Origin: Saccharospirillum sp965652395
GTDB taxonomy: Bacteria; Pseudomonadota; Gammaproteobacteria; Pseudomonadales; Natronospirillaceae
Assembly (NCBI GenBank): GCA_965652395.1
Contig: CBFGUW010000005.1
Span: 1 to 64,000, forward strand
Reading direction: 5' to 3'
DNA: 64,000 bases
The notes under the pieces are model-generated. The model was not told the origin of the DNA. It saw only the letters and a list, made by a program, of their open reading frames with translations, and ran no database searches. The position numbers and the translations under genes are program-made. Below are positions 16,250 to 25,398 of this stretch, piece after piece. Each line of letters starts with the position of its first letter. Position 1 is the stretch's first letter.

Positions 16250-17893
16250 ATGTCGGAGCGTTATATTGCGGGTATTGATTTTGGCAGCGACTCGGTGCGC
16301 TGGTTGGCGGTCAATGCCGAAACAGGCGAAGAAGTGGCCGAGGCCGTGGCTCATTACGAACGGTGGCAGACCGGGGAGTTTTGCGATTCCTCAATTTCCC
16401 AGTACCGCCAGCACCCGGCGGATTTGTTGAATGCCATGGTTCGCGCGGCGGAAAGCCTGCGTGCGGATATGGGCGCTCAGGCCTTCGCGCGCATTCAGTC
16501 CATCGGTGTGGATACCACTGGTTCGACCCCTATCGCCATCGATCAGTTTGGTTCGGCCCTGGCGTTGCGTAGCGAGTTTTACCATGACCCGGATGCCATG
16601 TTCGTGCTTTGGAAGGACCATACAGCGATCGAAGAGGCCGAGCGGATTACCCGGGCTGCCAAAGCCTGGCCCACCGATTTTACCCGCTACGTGGGAGGGC
16701 AATATTCATCGGAGTGGTTCTGGGCCAAACTGTTGCGCATTGTTGAGCGCAACCCCGAAGTGGCTGCAAACCTGCACAGTTTTGTCGAGTTATGTGATTG
16801 GATTCCAGCCGTTTTAACCTGCACCACGGCTCCGCAGTATCTGAAGCGGTCACGCTGTGCCAGTGGCCATAAAACCTTATGGAATGCCTCTTGGGGAGGG
16901 TTGCCGGAAAACCAGTTTTTCCACAGCATTCACCCGCAGCTTTCAAAGGTGAAAGACAATATCGGCGATGCCACCTATACCAGTGATCAGGCCGTGGGTC
17001 GGCTCTGTCAGGACTGGGCGGACCGATTGGGGTTGACCACAGAGGTGACGGTGGCGGTGGGTGCCTTCGATTGCCACATGGGTGCCATCGGTGCCAGTGC
17101 GGAAGACCACCAGTTGGTGAAAGTGGTGGGTACTTCGACATGCGACATCCTCACGGTCGACCCAGTCACCTTGGGTGATCGCTGTATCGAAGGCATTTGT
17201 GGGCAGGTCGATGGGTCGGTGATTCCAGGAAAAATAGGCCTGGAAGCCGGGCAGTCAGCCTTTGGCGATTATTACGCCTGGTTCGAAAAACTCTTCACCT
17301 GGGTGGAGGCTTTGACCCCTGGGTCAACACCGCCATCCCCCGGCCGTTTACTGGCGCGATTCAATGAGCGGTTGGTGGACTATCTGCCAACGTTGGACGC
17401 TCCCATTGCTTTGGATTGGATCAACGGTCGCCGCACGCCGAATGCCAACCAGCGGTTAAAAGCCAACTTCTATGGGCTTAATCTCGGCAGTGATCCGTTG
17501 GATTTGTATCATGCCGTCGTCGAGTCCACCGCCTTTGGTGCGCGGGCGATCAATGAATGTTTTGAAACGCAAGACGTTGCTATCCATCAGGTTCTGGCAA
17601 TCGGTGGCATTCCAAAAAAAGCCGGTGTAGTGATGCAGATCTGCGCGGATGTCTTCAATAAACCTTTGGAAGTGAAAGCATCCGATCAATGCTGCGCATT
17701 GGGAGCGGCCATCTGCGGAGCGGTGGCCCATGGTGTGTATCCTGACATAGCGACTGCGCAACAGGTTCTGGCCAGCCCGACTGAACGCCGGTACGAACCA
17801 AGGCCGGAAGTGGCTGCTGTGTACGAGCAACGTTACCGTCAATACCAGACGCTGGCCCGCCAGACTGAAACCACATTGCAACAGGAGGCGTGA
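16250..17893 (+). CDS. araB: Ribulokinase
   Basis: Ribulokinase phosphorylates L-ribulose to L-ribulose-5-phosphate. The 547-residue protein is a FGGY carbohydrate kinase: AGIDFGSDSVRWLAV (phosphate 1), SIGVDTTGSTPIAID, VGAFDCHMGAIGAS, VKVVGTSTCDI (phosphate 2) and LAIGGIPKKAGVVMQICADVF (adenosine motif). It is slightly shorter than E. coli AraB (566). It is divergent from araC, and the next gene, araD, begins 1 bp after its stop, so the two are coupled. Arabinose-induced, AraC-dependent expression is expected. Confidence 0.96.
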   Translation: MSERYIAGIDFGSDSVRWLAVNAETGEEVAEAVAHYERWQTGEFCDSSISQYRQHPADLLNAMVRAAESLRADMGAQAFARIQSIGVDTTGSTPIAIDQFGSALALRSEFYHDPDAMFVLWKDHTAIEEAERITRAAKAWPTDFTRYVGGQYSSEWFWAKLLRIVERNPEVAANLHSFVELCDWIPAVLTCTTAPQYLKRSRCASGHKTLWNASWGGLPENQFFHSIHPQLSKVKDNIGDATYTSDQAVGRLCQDWADRLGLTTEVTVAVGAFDCHMGAIGASAEDHQLVKVVGTSTCDILTVDPVTLGDRCIEGICGQVDGSVIPGKIGLEAGQSAFGDYYAWFEKLFTWVEALTPGSTPPSPGRLLARFNERLVDYLPTLDAPIALDWINGRRTPNANQRLKANFYGLNLGSDPLDLYHAVVESTAFGARAINECFETQDVAIHQVLAIGGIPKKAGVVMQICADVFNKPLEVKASDQCCALGAAICGAVAHGVYPDIATAQQVLASPTERRYEPRPEVAAVYEQRYRQYQTLARQTETTLQQEA

Positions 17894-17894
17894 T

Positions 17895-18608
17895 ATGACG
17901 GAACTGACACAGTTGCGCGAAGAAGTGTGTGCCGCCAACAAAGCCTTGGTGACGCACAACCTGGTCACTTTTACCTGGGGCAACGTCAGTGGAATCGACC
18001 GGGATTCCGGCATTATGGTGATCAAACCCAGTGGTGTCGCTTATGAAGAGTTGACACCGGAAAACATGGTGGCGGTCAGGCTTGATGGTGAAGTGCTGGA
18101 CAGCGGGCTGCGCCCGTCGTCCGATACGCCCACTCATCTGGCTTTGTACCGACACTATGCTTCCTTGGGCGGTGTGGTGCATACGCATTCCTCCATGGCG
18201 ACCTCTTGGGCACAGGCCGGGCGTGCCATTCCGGCCTTGGGCACGACCCATGCCGACTATTTCCATGGTGCCATTCCCTGCTCAAGGGCATTGACTCCCG
18301 CTGAAATCGATGGCGAATACGAGTTGAATACCGGTGAGGTTATTATTGAGACCCTGGGCGGAGGCGACCCTCTTTCCGTGCCCGGTATGCTGGTGCGGGA
18401 GCACGCGCCTTTTGCCTGGGGGACCAATCCGAAAAGCGCCGTCCATAACGCCGTGGTCATTGAGGAAGTCGCCAAGATGGCGCTGCATACATTACTGCTG
18501 AACCCCCAGTGCGACGGCATATCCCAGGTGTTGCTCGATAAACACTATCTTCGCAAACATGGACGCCATGCTTATTACGGCCAAACCACCAATGCGGCCA
18601 CCAAATGA
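17895..18608 (+). CDS. araD: L-ribulose-5-phosphate 4-epimerase
   Basis: This class II aldolase-fold epimerase converts L-ribulose-5-phosphate to D-xylulose-5-phosphate, delivering arabinose carbon to the pentose phosphate pathway. The 237 residues include FTWGNVSGIDR, IKPSGVAYEEL, the zinc-binding VVHTHSSMATSWAQAG, TTHADYFHG, and a C-terminal KHGRHAYYGQ. Length and motifs match AraD. It completes araB-araD. A degenerate hairpin related to the dispersed palindrome follows the stop and overlaps the opposite-strand small ORF. Confidence 0.97.
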   Translation: MTELTQLREEVCAANKALVTHNLVTFTWGNVSGIDRDSGIMVIKPSGVAYEELTPENMVAVRLDGEVLDSGLRPSSDTPTHLALYRHYASLGGVVHTHSSMATSWAQAGRAIPALGTTHADYFHGAIPCSRALTPAEIDGEYELNTGEVIIETLGGGDPLSVPGMLVREHAPFAWGTNPKSAVHNAVVIEEVAKMALHTLLLNPQCDGISQVLLDKHYLRKHGRHAYYGQTTNAATK

Positions 18609-18619
18609 AGTTGGCACAA

Positions 18620-18667
18620 GCACCGGATAGCTGTGACGGTGGCTTTAGCCGCCGTTACTATCGGTGC
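18620..18667. repeat. Degenerate hairpin sharing the palindrome's outer motif
   Basis: GCACCGGATAG and CTATCGGTGC pair around a weaker inner stem (GGTGGC/GCCGCC). The sequence ACAAGCACCGGAT is shared with the outer arm of repeat copy 1, but the conserved core is absent. It could act as a bidirectional terminator between araD and the TonB operon, though it lacks a T-tract. Confidence 0.35.
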
Positions 18668-18804
18668 AGCAGCGTGGTGACCACTTCCGCGAATACCGGC
18701 CCTTGTTCGGGTTCGGATTTCAGATCCGAGGCCAGGGCGCACACTGCGATGAGTGCGATCATCATGTTGGCATAAAACAAATTTCCACTGATGCCGGGCT
18801 TCAT
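18658..18804 (-). CDS. 48-residue small ORF at the end of the TonB operon
   Basis: ATG at 18804 is preceded by GAGGAG with 7-nt spacing, 28 bp after the tonB stop. The product is 48 residues: a short basic start (MKPGISG), one hydrophobic stretch (about 10-26, FYANMMIALIAVCALA) and a polar tail rich in Glu (SDLKSEPEQGPVFAEVV). It could be a single-pass membrane protein or carry an uncleaved signal. I recognise no family. The strong ribosome site and operon position support it as real. Confidence 0.5.
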   Translation of the reverse strand: MKPGISGNLFYANMMIALIAVCALASDLKSEPEQGPVFAEVVTTLLHR

Positions 18805-18832
18805 AGCATTTCTCCTCTTCAGTTATTCGTCG

Positions 18833-19502
<670 letters not shown>

Positions 19503-19525
<23 letters not shown>

Positions 19526-19928
19526 CGGTCGCTATCCCCACTTTCGTTGCGCCGCCGAGCTTGCAGGCGTCCATGACCTGGATGAGCGTTTCGGTGGTGG
19601 CCAGACGGTCCACATCCAGAGTGACGGCAGTGTCCGGCTGGTGACTTAGCCGCGTGCGCACCAGTGTTTCGATGTCTTCCAGTGCAATGGGGCGGCTGTC
19701 CAACACCACTGTGTTGTCACGCGTGATGGCAAATCTCAAACTTTCTTTTGGCAGCGTTTCACTCTGTTGTGAACCGGGTTTTTCGATGAGCAAACCTTCG
19801 TTGTCTGGAAATACTGTTGTCACCATGAAAAAAATCAGCAACAAAAAAACCACATCAATCAGCGGCGCCATACTGATTTCAGGTTGCCCGGCATCCAGTT
19901 CGGGCGTTTGGATGGGGGTCTCAGCCAT
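19503..19928 (-). CDS. exbD: ExbD/TolR-family biopolymer transport protein
   Basis: A 141-residue inner-membrane protein with one TM helix near the N-terminus. The segment ISMAPLIDVVFLLLIFFMVTTVF carries the conserved Asp used in proton conduction. The remaining 90 residues form the periplasmic domain (FAITRDNTVVLDSRPI, TLDVDR, VMDACKLGGATKVGIAT). It forms the TonB motor with ExbB. ATG at 19928 overlaps the exbB stop in TGATG; a GTG one codon earlier is possible. Confidence 0.93.
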
Positions 19929-20548
19929 CACGAGTGTTCCTTCAAAATATCGGCGCCATGGTTGTATACCATCAACATGCTTTGTTCGGTGATTGCCAGC
20001 AGGAGGCGTAATCGACGTACCAGCAGGTGATGCAGGAAAATAACCGGAATCGCAATGATCAACCCACTGGCCGTGGTTAACAGTGCCTGGGAAATGCCGT
20101 TGGCCATTTCATCCGCATTGCCGGTACCGTGTAAGGCAATGGATTGGAAAACATCAATCATGCCGGTGACCGTACCCAGCAGCCCTAACATAGGCAGCAG
20201 AGAGCCGAGGATGGCAATGGTCGGCAGGCCGCCTTCCAAGCGCGGCATCAACTCCGCCAGGTGAATATTCATCTGCTTGGCGAGGTCGGACCTTGAATGA
20301 ATTTCCTGCCAGTTCAGCCGGTTCAGTATCAGTGCAATCGGGCTGCCTTTGCGGCCTTTAATAGTCGGTCGATGGTGGCTGTCACGGTCAAAGGCCGTTT
20401 GGTCGCGCGTGGCTTTGCGTAACCAGTGGTTCACTCGTAAGGTGCGTTCTATCAGCAATATCAGGCTGACCCAGGCGGTGAGAAAAATGATCCACATGAC
20501 TGGTCCGCCGCGGCCCATGAGTTCAAGAAAGTTATCCAGCAGGTTCAT
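19928..20548 (-). CDS. exbB: ExbB/TolQ/MotA-family proton channel protein
   Basis: A 206-residue membrane protein with three TM regions: about 13-33 (GPVMWIIFLTAWVSLILLIE), 105-135 (LPTIAILGSLLPMLGLLGTVTGMIDVF) and 150-180. The LLGTVTGMIDVFQ motif and ISQALLTTASGLIIAIP are diagnostic of MotA/TolQ/ExbB. With ExbD it forms the motor that energises TonB. AAGGAG lies 5 bp upstream of the chosen ATG. The receptor gene ends 9 bp upstream, so all are one transcript. Confidence 0.93.
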   Translation of the reverse strand: MNLLDNFLELMGRGGPVMWIIFLTAWVSLILLIERTLRVNHWLRKATRDQTAFDRDSHHRPTIKGRKGSPIALILNRLNWQEIHSRSDLAKQMNIHLAELMPRLEGGLPTIAILGSLLPMLGLLGTVTGMIDVFQSIALHGTGNADEMANGISQALLTTASGLIIAIPVIFLHHLLVRRLRLLLAITEQSMLMVYNHGADILKEHS

Positions 20549-20557
20549 CACAGCTCC

Positions 20558-22834
20558 TTAAAAATTCAGTTCGACGCCGAAGTGAGGGAAGAAGGGCATA
20601 CCGCGAATTTCGCGAGGGTTGTCGTAGTGCTCGTAGTTGTCGCCGTAGTCGTAATCCACCACGTTTTTGCTGAAACTGAGGTTTTGAAGATCGAAGTACA
20701 TGTTCATATTCCACTGGCGGAACAGGAAGGTGCGGTCCAGACGGAGGTCGGTACGGAAGTAGGTTGGCAAGCGTTCGCTGTTGTATTCACCGTAAATCGG
20801 TACATAACGGGTGGACCCATCTTCCAACGTTTCTTCGGCGCGGCCAATAATGGGTGTATAGGGCGTTCCGGAGTGAGCCTGCACCCGCACTCCCCAGGTC
20901 CATTGGTTCCAGTTGCCGGGGAAAGGCTGGCTCCATACCAGGTTCAGTGAGTGGGGTTGGTCGCTGTCGAAATCGTCTTTCTCGCCGGTTAGCTCATTGG
21001 TTCGGGTCGATTGGGCATAGGCATAACTCAGCCACCCCATAGCGCCGTTAGCGCCTTCGTGCTTGATCAACAGGTCGGCGCCATAGGCTTCGCCCGTCCC
21101 TTCGTTTACGTAGTTATCGGGTGCTTCCTCCCCGCTACCGACCACCAGCTGGCTCATGGGCTTGTGGTAGCCTTCCAATTGCAGGCTCCAGTGCGGGTTC
21201 AGTTCGACTTGCGCACCAATCACCCGGTGTTCCGCTTTGGTATACCCCAAACGCGGATTGCCAAAATCTTTCAACAGATAGATCGGCTCGGGCGATTGAA
21301 CATAGTGCCCCCAGTTCGCTGTAAGGAGTACGGCATCGGTCAGTTGATACTCGATGCCCAGCCGTGGTGAGAAAGCTTCCATGGCAATGTCATCGGAGGC
21401 ACGCATGATCGAGTAACGGCCGCCGATGGATAGGGTCAAATCGTCGAAGGTATGGCTGTATTTCGCGAAAGGCGCGGCGTTGATGGCGTCTAGGTCACGG
21501 TGCACCTTGTGCTTGGGCGCGGTGGTGAAGTCGTAGTCGACTTCTCCGGGTGCCTGGGGCTCCGGAACATAAAGTTTGAGTGGAAAATATTGATAGTCGA
21601 TTTCCGTGCCCAGAGTGAGCCGGTTATGGGCGTTGGGTGTGAAATACAGTTCGGGTTGTATGCGAAGGCTGTCTATTTTGCTATCGGAATAATAAGGGTT
21701 ACCTTCGTCGTCGGTGCCAATCAAAACATCTTCATGGTAGCGGCTGGCGGAAATAACGGTTTGCTGTTGCCATTTGGAGTTCAATGACGATTGCCAGTTC
21801 GCTCCGAGGGTTTTGTAACCGGTGTCCATCTCGAAATTACCGGCGAGTTCCGGTTCGGTGTCGGCGACGGAGTCGACGAAGAATTTCATTTCGTCGTCGG
21901 CGGAGGACCACAGCAGGTCAAAGGTCCCGTTATCCAGCTCGCGGTGCCAACCGGCTTGAGTGTCATAGTATCGTGGCACCTGAATGATGGCGTCTTCACT
22001 GTCATCACCCATCAATTCGGTCATAGCGTCAGCCGAGAGCAGCACGTCGATGTAACTGCGGCGACCACCGACAAAGAAACTGTCCCGGCCAGAGTGCCCC
22101 AGTGGGCCTTCGATCAGAAAAGAGGATTCGTAGGTGCCGATGTGCCAGCTGTGGTGCAAGCGATCCGTTTTCGGTTCACGCAACTGCACGTCGATGACGC
22201 CGCCCAGGCGGTCACCGTACTCCACCGGAAAGCCACCCAGAAAAACATTGAAATCTTCCACCAGCGCCGGGTTGATGGTCGAGCGTAACCCACCAAAATG
22301 GTAGAGATAGCCGATGGGTATGCCGTTCACCAAAGCACCGTTCTCGTGGGTGTCACTGCCACGCATGTACATCTGGCCGGAGCCTTCACCGGCTGAAACC
22401 ACTCCTGGCAGGCTTTGAACGGCATTGATCGGGTCTCCGCCCGTTCCGGGTGTGCGTTTCAGTTCATCGGCAGTCAGCGTGATTTTCGAGGCTTTCTCAG
22501 GAATGCGGTCTTCCACCACTTCCAGTGCGGCCATTTCGTGAGGGCGCGGTGTGAGGTAATACACCGGGCTGCCTGCGGGAGTCAGTTCACTCTGCAACGT
22601 TTCGTAACCCTGAGCGAATATTCTGACGCCCTGGGGCAAATCGTCCGTTGCCAGTTCCAACTGACCTTCACTGTTGGTTTCGCCGAATTCACCGTTACCG
22701 AGGGCTACTGTGGCTTCGGCGATGGGGTTACCGGTGCCTCGTTCCAATATGGTGAAGCGAATGTCGTCCGCGAACACCAGCGGTGTAAATATTAGAGGGG
22801 TGGTACTGAGGAGAGTCGAAAAGATCCGTCTCAT
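20558..22834 (-). CDS. TonB-dependent outer-membrane receptor with carboxypeptidase-like N-terminal domain
   Basis: A 758-residue outer-membrane receptor. A signal peptide (MRRIFSTLL..., cleaved about residue 20) precedes a CarboxypepD-regulatory-like beta domain (FTILERGTGNPIAEATVALG...LTPRPHEMAALEVVE). The plug follows (GGDPINAVQSLPGVVSAGEGSGQMYMRGSDTHEN is split here across the family motif SLPGV and YMRGS), then a 22-strand barrel ending in a terminal aromatic (FFPHFGVELNF). The ligand is unknown; receptors of this kind take siderophores, sugars or peptides. ATG at 22834 is preferred over an upstream TTG because GGAAGG lies 8 bp before it. It heads an operon with its own ExbB, ExbD and TonB. 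Confidence 0.9.
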   Translation of the reverse strand: MRRIFSTLLSTTPLIFTPLVFADDIRFTILERGTGNPIAEATVALGNGEFGETNSEGQLELATDDLPQGVRIFAQGYETLQSELTPAGSPVYYLTPRPHEMAALEVVEDRIPEKASKITLTADELKRTPGTGGDPINAVQSLPGVVSAGEGSGQMYMRGSDTHENGALVNGIPIGYLYHFGGLRSTINPALVEDFNVFLGGFPVEYGDRLGGVIDVQLREPKTDRLHHSWHIGTYESSFLIEGPLGHSGRDSFFVGGRRSYIDVLLSADAMTELMGDDSEDAIIQVPRYYDTQAGWHRELDNGTFDLLWSSADDEMKFFVDSVADTEPELAGNFEMDTGYKTLGANWQSSLNSKWQQQTVISASRYHEDVLIGTDDEGNPYYSDSKIDSLRIQPELYFTPNAHNRLTLGTEIDYQYFPLKLYVPEPQAPGEVDYDFTTAPKHKVHRDLDAINAAPFAKYSHTFDDLTLSIGGRYSIMRASDDIAMEAFSPRLGIEYQLTDAVLLTANWGHYVQSPEPIYLLKDFGNPRLGYTKAEHRVIGAQVELNPHWSLQLEGYHKPMSQLVVGSGEEAPDNYVNEGTGEAYGADLLIKHEGANGAMGWLSYAYAQSTRTNELTGEKDDFDSDQPHSLNLVWSQPFPGNWNQWTWGVRVQAHSGTPYTPIIGRAEETLEDGSTRYVPIYGEYNSERLPTYFRTDLRLDRTFLFRQWNMNMYFDLQNLSFSKNVVDYDYGDNYEHYDNPREIRGMPFFPHFGVELNF

Positions 22835-22944
22835 TAGGGCGCCTTCCAAAAAACTTAATCAATTTAGAGGAGGGCAGTGTGCGCCGGAACGCGAATTTCC
22901 GCTGTAATCAAGCTGTAGACAAACTGTCAGAAGCCTCGGGAAAG

Positions 22945-22961
22945 GTGTAAGAAAGTGTAAG
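22945..22961 (-). promoter_or_regulatory. Tandem direct repeat, candidate response-regulator box
   Basis: GTGTAAG occurs twice exactly 10 bp apart (22945-22951 and 22955-22961), about 110 bp upstream of the receptor start; on the coding strand it reads CTTACAC-TTT-CTTACAC. Such repeats one helical turn apart are typical OmpR-family binding sites, and an OmpR-family regulator is encoded 1.3 kb upstream. Confidence 0.5.
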
Positions 22962-22970
22962 AGATGCCTT

Positions 22971-24263
22971 TTAAGGCAGGTGTAATGTGAACTCGGCGCC
23001 GCCCAGAGTTGGGTGACGGGTAAGTACCAATTGGCCGTTGTGCCACTGGGTTACCTGCTTGGCAATGGCAAGGCCCAACCCGAATTGCTGTTCGGTTGGA
23101 GCCAGGCGTTCGGTATCCGATTGAATGCGAACGAAGGGCAGGAAAACCTGTTCGGCCTGGTCCTGATCGATACCGGGCCCGTCGTCGGCGATGGAGATTT
23201 TTGTTCCCGTGGATGTTTGGCTCAGTTGGATCCACACTTGCGAACGTGCGTATCGGCAGGCATTGCTGATCAGGTTCACCAGGGCGCGTTGCAGCCAATT
23301 GTCATTGATGCGCGGGTGGGTGTAGTGGCCGGGCCCGCTGTAGTGCAGCTCCAATTGGCGGGCTTCGGCCAGCGCCTGGCATCCCGCCATGGCTTGTCGA
23401 ACACTGTCGGCCAAGTCTTCCCGTGCGAACTCCAGCTGAGTGGCCAGGCGCGACAGACCGGCGTATTCCAGCGAGGCGTTGACCAAGCCTTCCATGCGTT
23501 CCACGTCTTTCTCCATGCGCTCGAGGTAACGGCCTCTTTGCTCGGGGTCGGTTTCCTCATGGGCGGCGTCCAGGCCAAAACGGAAACAGGCGATGGGGGT
23601 TCGCAGATCGTGTGACAGGCTGTTAACCAACAGTTGATTGTCCGCCAGCAGCTGTTCGATTTGTGCGGCCATCCGATTGAAACTGGCTTCGATGCCGGGT
23701 GTGTACGACCAGGGCGCCTTGGGAATACGAATATTCAGTTGTCCCTTGCCCACTTTATCCGCCGCTTGACTGAGCAGGGAAAGGCGGCGGGTCAGGGGTA
23801 ACAACCAAACCATCATCAGCCCAATGATGCCAAGGTACAGCAGTAGCGTGAGCATCAAATCGGTTGAATAAGAGCGGGCGGCTGGCACATCCAACCGTAA
23901 AAACCAGTCTCCCTGGCCGGGTATGGTTTTGAGAATGTACAGCTCTTCTTCGGAAGCGAGTTGAACATGACCCTCGCTTGCCATTTGCTGTAGCAGTTCA
24001 GTGGGTAGCACCAGATCATTGTGGGATTCGAGGGTCAGGGGTTGCTGCCAGAACTCCCGTTGCCGGGCGATGAAAGCAGGCAGCTCTTCCGCAGGTAGTA
24101 GGGATGCCTGATCGGCCAGATGGTCCAGCATTTTCAACGCCAGTTGGTGCTCTTCGGTATAGGGCTGAGCACCGTAACCAGCGAAGAAATGATCGATCAG
24201 CCAATGGGTCACCAATAAGGAGGCCACGGCGGTGAATACAAGGCTGGTGTAGAGTTTGGTCAT
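22971..24263 (-). CDS. Two-component sensor histidine kinase (RstB-like)
   Basis: A 430-residue inner-membrane kinase. TM helices at about 6-25 and 132-156 enclose a periplasmic sensor domain of about 105 residues. A HAMP linker, a HisKA domain with the phosphoacceptor in NSLSHDLRTPIA, and HATPase_c (NLISNACRYA, DDGPGID, FGLGLAIAKQV) follow. The organisation resembles RstB/CpxA-type kinases. It lies 26 bp downstream of its response regulator, in an operon with MipA/OmpV and DUF3019 genes. The stimulus is not known. Confidence 0.9.
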   Translation of the reverse strand: MTKLYTSLVFTAVASLLVTHWLIDHFFAGYGAQPYTEEHQLALKMLDHLADQASLLPAEELPAFIARQREFWQQPLTLESHNDLVLPTELLQQMASEGHVQLASEEELYILKTIPGQGDWFLRLDVPAARSYSTDLMLTLLLYLGIIGLMMVWLLPLTRRLSLLSQAADKVGKGQLNIRIPKAPWSYTPGIEASFNRMAAQIEQLLADNQLLVNSLSHDLRTPIACFRFGLDAAHEETDPEQRGRYLERMEKDVERMEGLVNASLEYAGLSRLATQLEFAREDLADSVRQAMAGCQALAEARQLELHYSGPGHYTHPRINDNWLQRALVNLISNACRYARSQVWIQLSQTSTGTKISIADDGPGIDQDQAEQVFLPFVRIQSDTERLAPTEQQFGLGLAIAKQVTQWHNGQLVLTRHPTLGGAEFTLHLP

Positions 24264-24289
24264 AGGATGCGGCGCCGTTTCCCCGGGAA

Positions 24290-24997
24290 TTATACTTGAT
24301 TCCAGGCGTCAGCCACGAATAGGTAACCTTTGCCCCAGACGGTCTTGATGCGGCTGGGATTGGCGGAATCGTCGTTCAGTTTTTTCCTGAGAGTAGACAC
24401 CATGACATCGAAACGGCGGTCCATACCATCGTGCGGACGGCCTTTCAGTGCGATGAATACATCGTCCCGGCTGCAGATTTGCCCGGCCCGGCCAGCGAGA
24501 TACCAGAGGAGATCGAATTCGGCGGTCGACAATGGCACGGTATCGTCGGCCAGAGTGACACGGTATGAGTCACGATAAATCACAAGTTGGCCAAACTGAA
24601 GTTGTTGGTCGCTTTGCGGGTTTTCCGATTGGCTGTTTCGTAGAGCCGCCTGCACCCGCGCCAGTAACACACGCGGACGAACCGGCTTGATGATGTAGTC
24701 GTTCGCACCGGCTTCCAGGCCGAGAATCTCATCCATTTCCTCGCCTTGGGCGGTGAGCATCAGAATAGGCATGGTGTAATCGCGGCGGATGGCCTTGCAG
24801 ACATCCATGCCGTTCATGCCCGGCAGCATGACGTCCAGCAGGACCAGATCCACAGGGTTGTTCTTCAGGCTGTCCATCACCGCGTCGCCACGGCTGACAT
24901 GAATCGTTTTATAGCCTTTCTGTTCGAGGAATTCCTGAATCCATCCGGCCAGGGAGACGTCGTCTTCCACCAACAGCAGGGTTGCGTAATGGGTCAT
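24290..24997 (-). CDS. OmpR/PhoB-family response regulator
   Basis: A 235-residue regulator with a receiver domain (acidic pair in LVEDD, phosphoacceptor Asp in LVLLDVMLPGMNG, conserved Thr in MLTA, Lys in IIKPVRP) and a C-terminal winged helix (VPLSTAEFDLLWYLAGRAGQI...RFDVMVSTLRKKL...IKTVWGKGYLF). ATG at 24997 is preferred, with AAAGGA upstream; the longer frame has no ribosome site. It is partnered with the kinase 26 bp downstream. The direct repeat at 22945-22961 is a candidate target. Confidence 0.93.
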   Translation of the reverse strand: MTHYATLLLVEDDVSLAGWIQEFLEQKGYKTIHVSRGDAVMDSLKNNPVDLVLLDVMLPGMNGMDVCKAIRRDYTMPILMLTAQGEEMDEILGLEAGANDYIIKPVRPRVLLARVQAALRNSQSENPQSDQQLQFGQLVIYRDSYRVTLADDTVPLSTAEFDLLWYLAGRAGQICSRDDVFIALKGRPHDGMDRRFDVMVSTLRKKLNDDSANPSRIKTVWGKGYLFVADAWNQV

Positions 24998-25008
24998 GGT
25001 GATTTCCT

Positions 25009-25398
25009 TTAAAACAAGCGCCAGTAGCCACGGCGGCGGCTTTCCGAATGAACCCAACTGACCTGGATGTCCTGATGGGCAAGTACGTTCTGGCCTTGCT
25101 GCAGCATGAGGGTGGCACTTTCAGAGCTGGTAAAACCGAATTCGAGTCGGGCGGAATACTGTTGCGTCCAGCACTGCAAACGCTGTTGATTCAGCATCAG
25201 ACAGGCATCGAGCGGTGTCGGGCTGGTCCAGGCGATGCGGATGTCCGCGTAACATTGACGCCCCTCTTCCATGGTGACGCATTTGGTGGGCGACACCTCA
25301 AGCTCCACCTCCGGGACGGCTGCTCTTTGCTCGGCCCAGAGGGCGCGAGTCATCAAGACAGTGAGCAACAGGAGTGTGAGAAGACGTTTAGAATACAT
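25009..25398 (-). CDS. DUF3019 secreted protein
   Basis: A 129-residue protein with a signal peptide (about 1-22, LLLTVLMTRALWA). The body (VSPTKCVTMEEGRQCYADIRIAW, CLMLNQQRLQCW) has four cysteines likely to form disulfides and matches DUF3019, a family usually found beside MipA/OmpV and an RstAB-like two-component pair. It overlaps the MipA gene by 11 bp and is 11 bp from the regulator gene. The function is not known; it may be periplasmic and part of the sensing circuit. Confidence 0.82.
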   Translation of the reverse strand: MYSKRLLTLLLLTVLMTRALWAEQRAAVPEVELEVSPTKCVTMEEGRQCYADIRIAWTSPTPLDACLMLNQQRLQCWTQQYSARLEFGFTSSESATLMLQQGQNVLAHQDIQVSWVHSESRRRGYWRLF

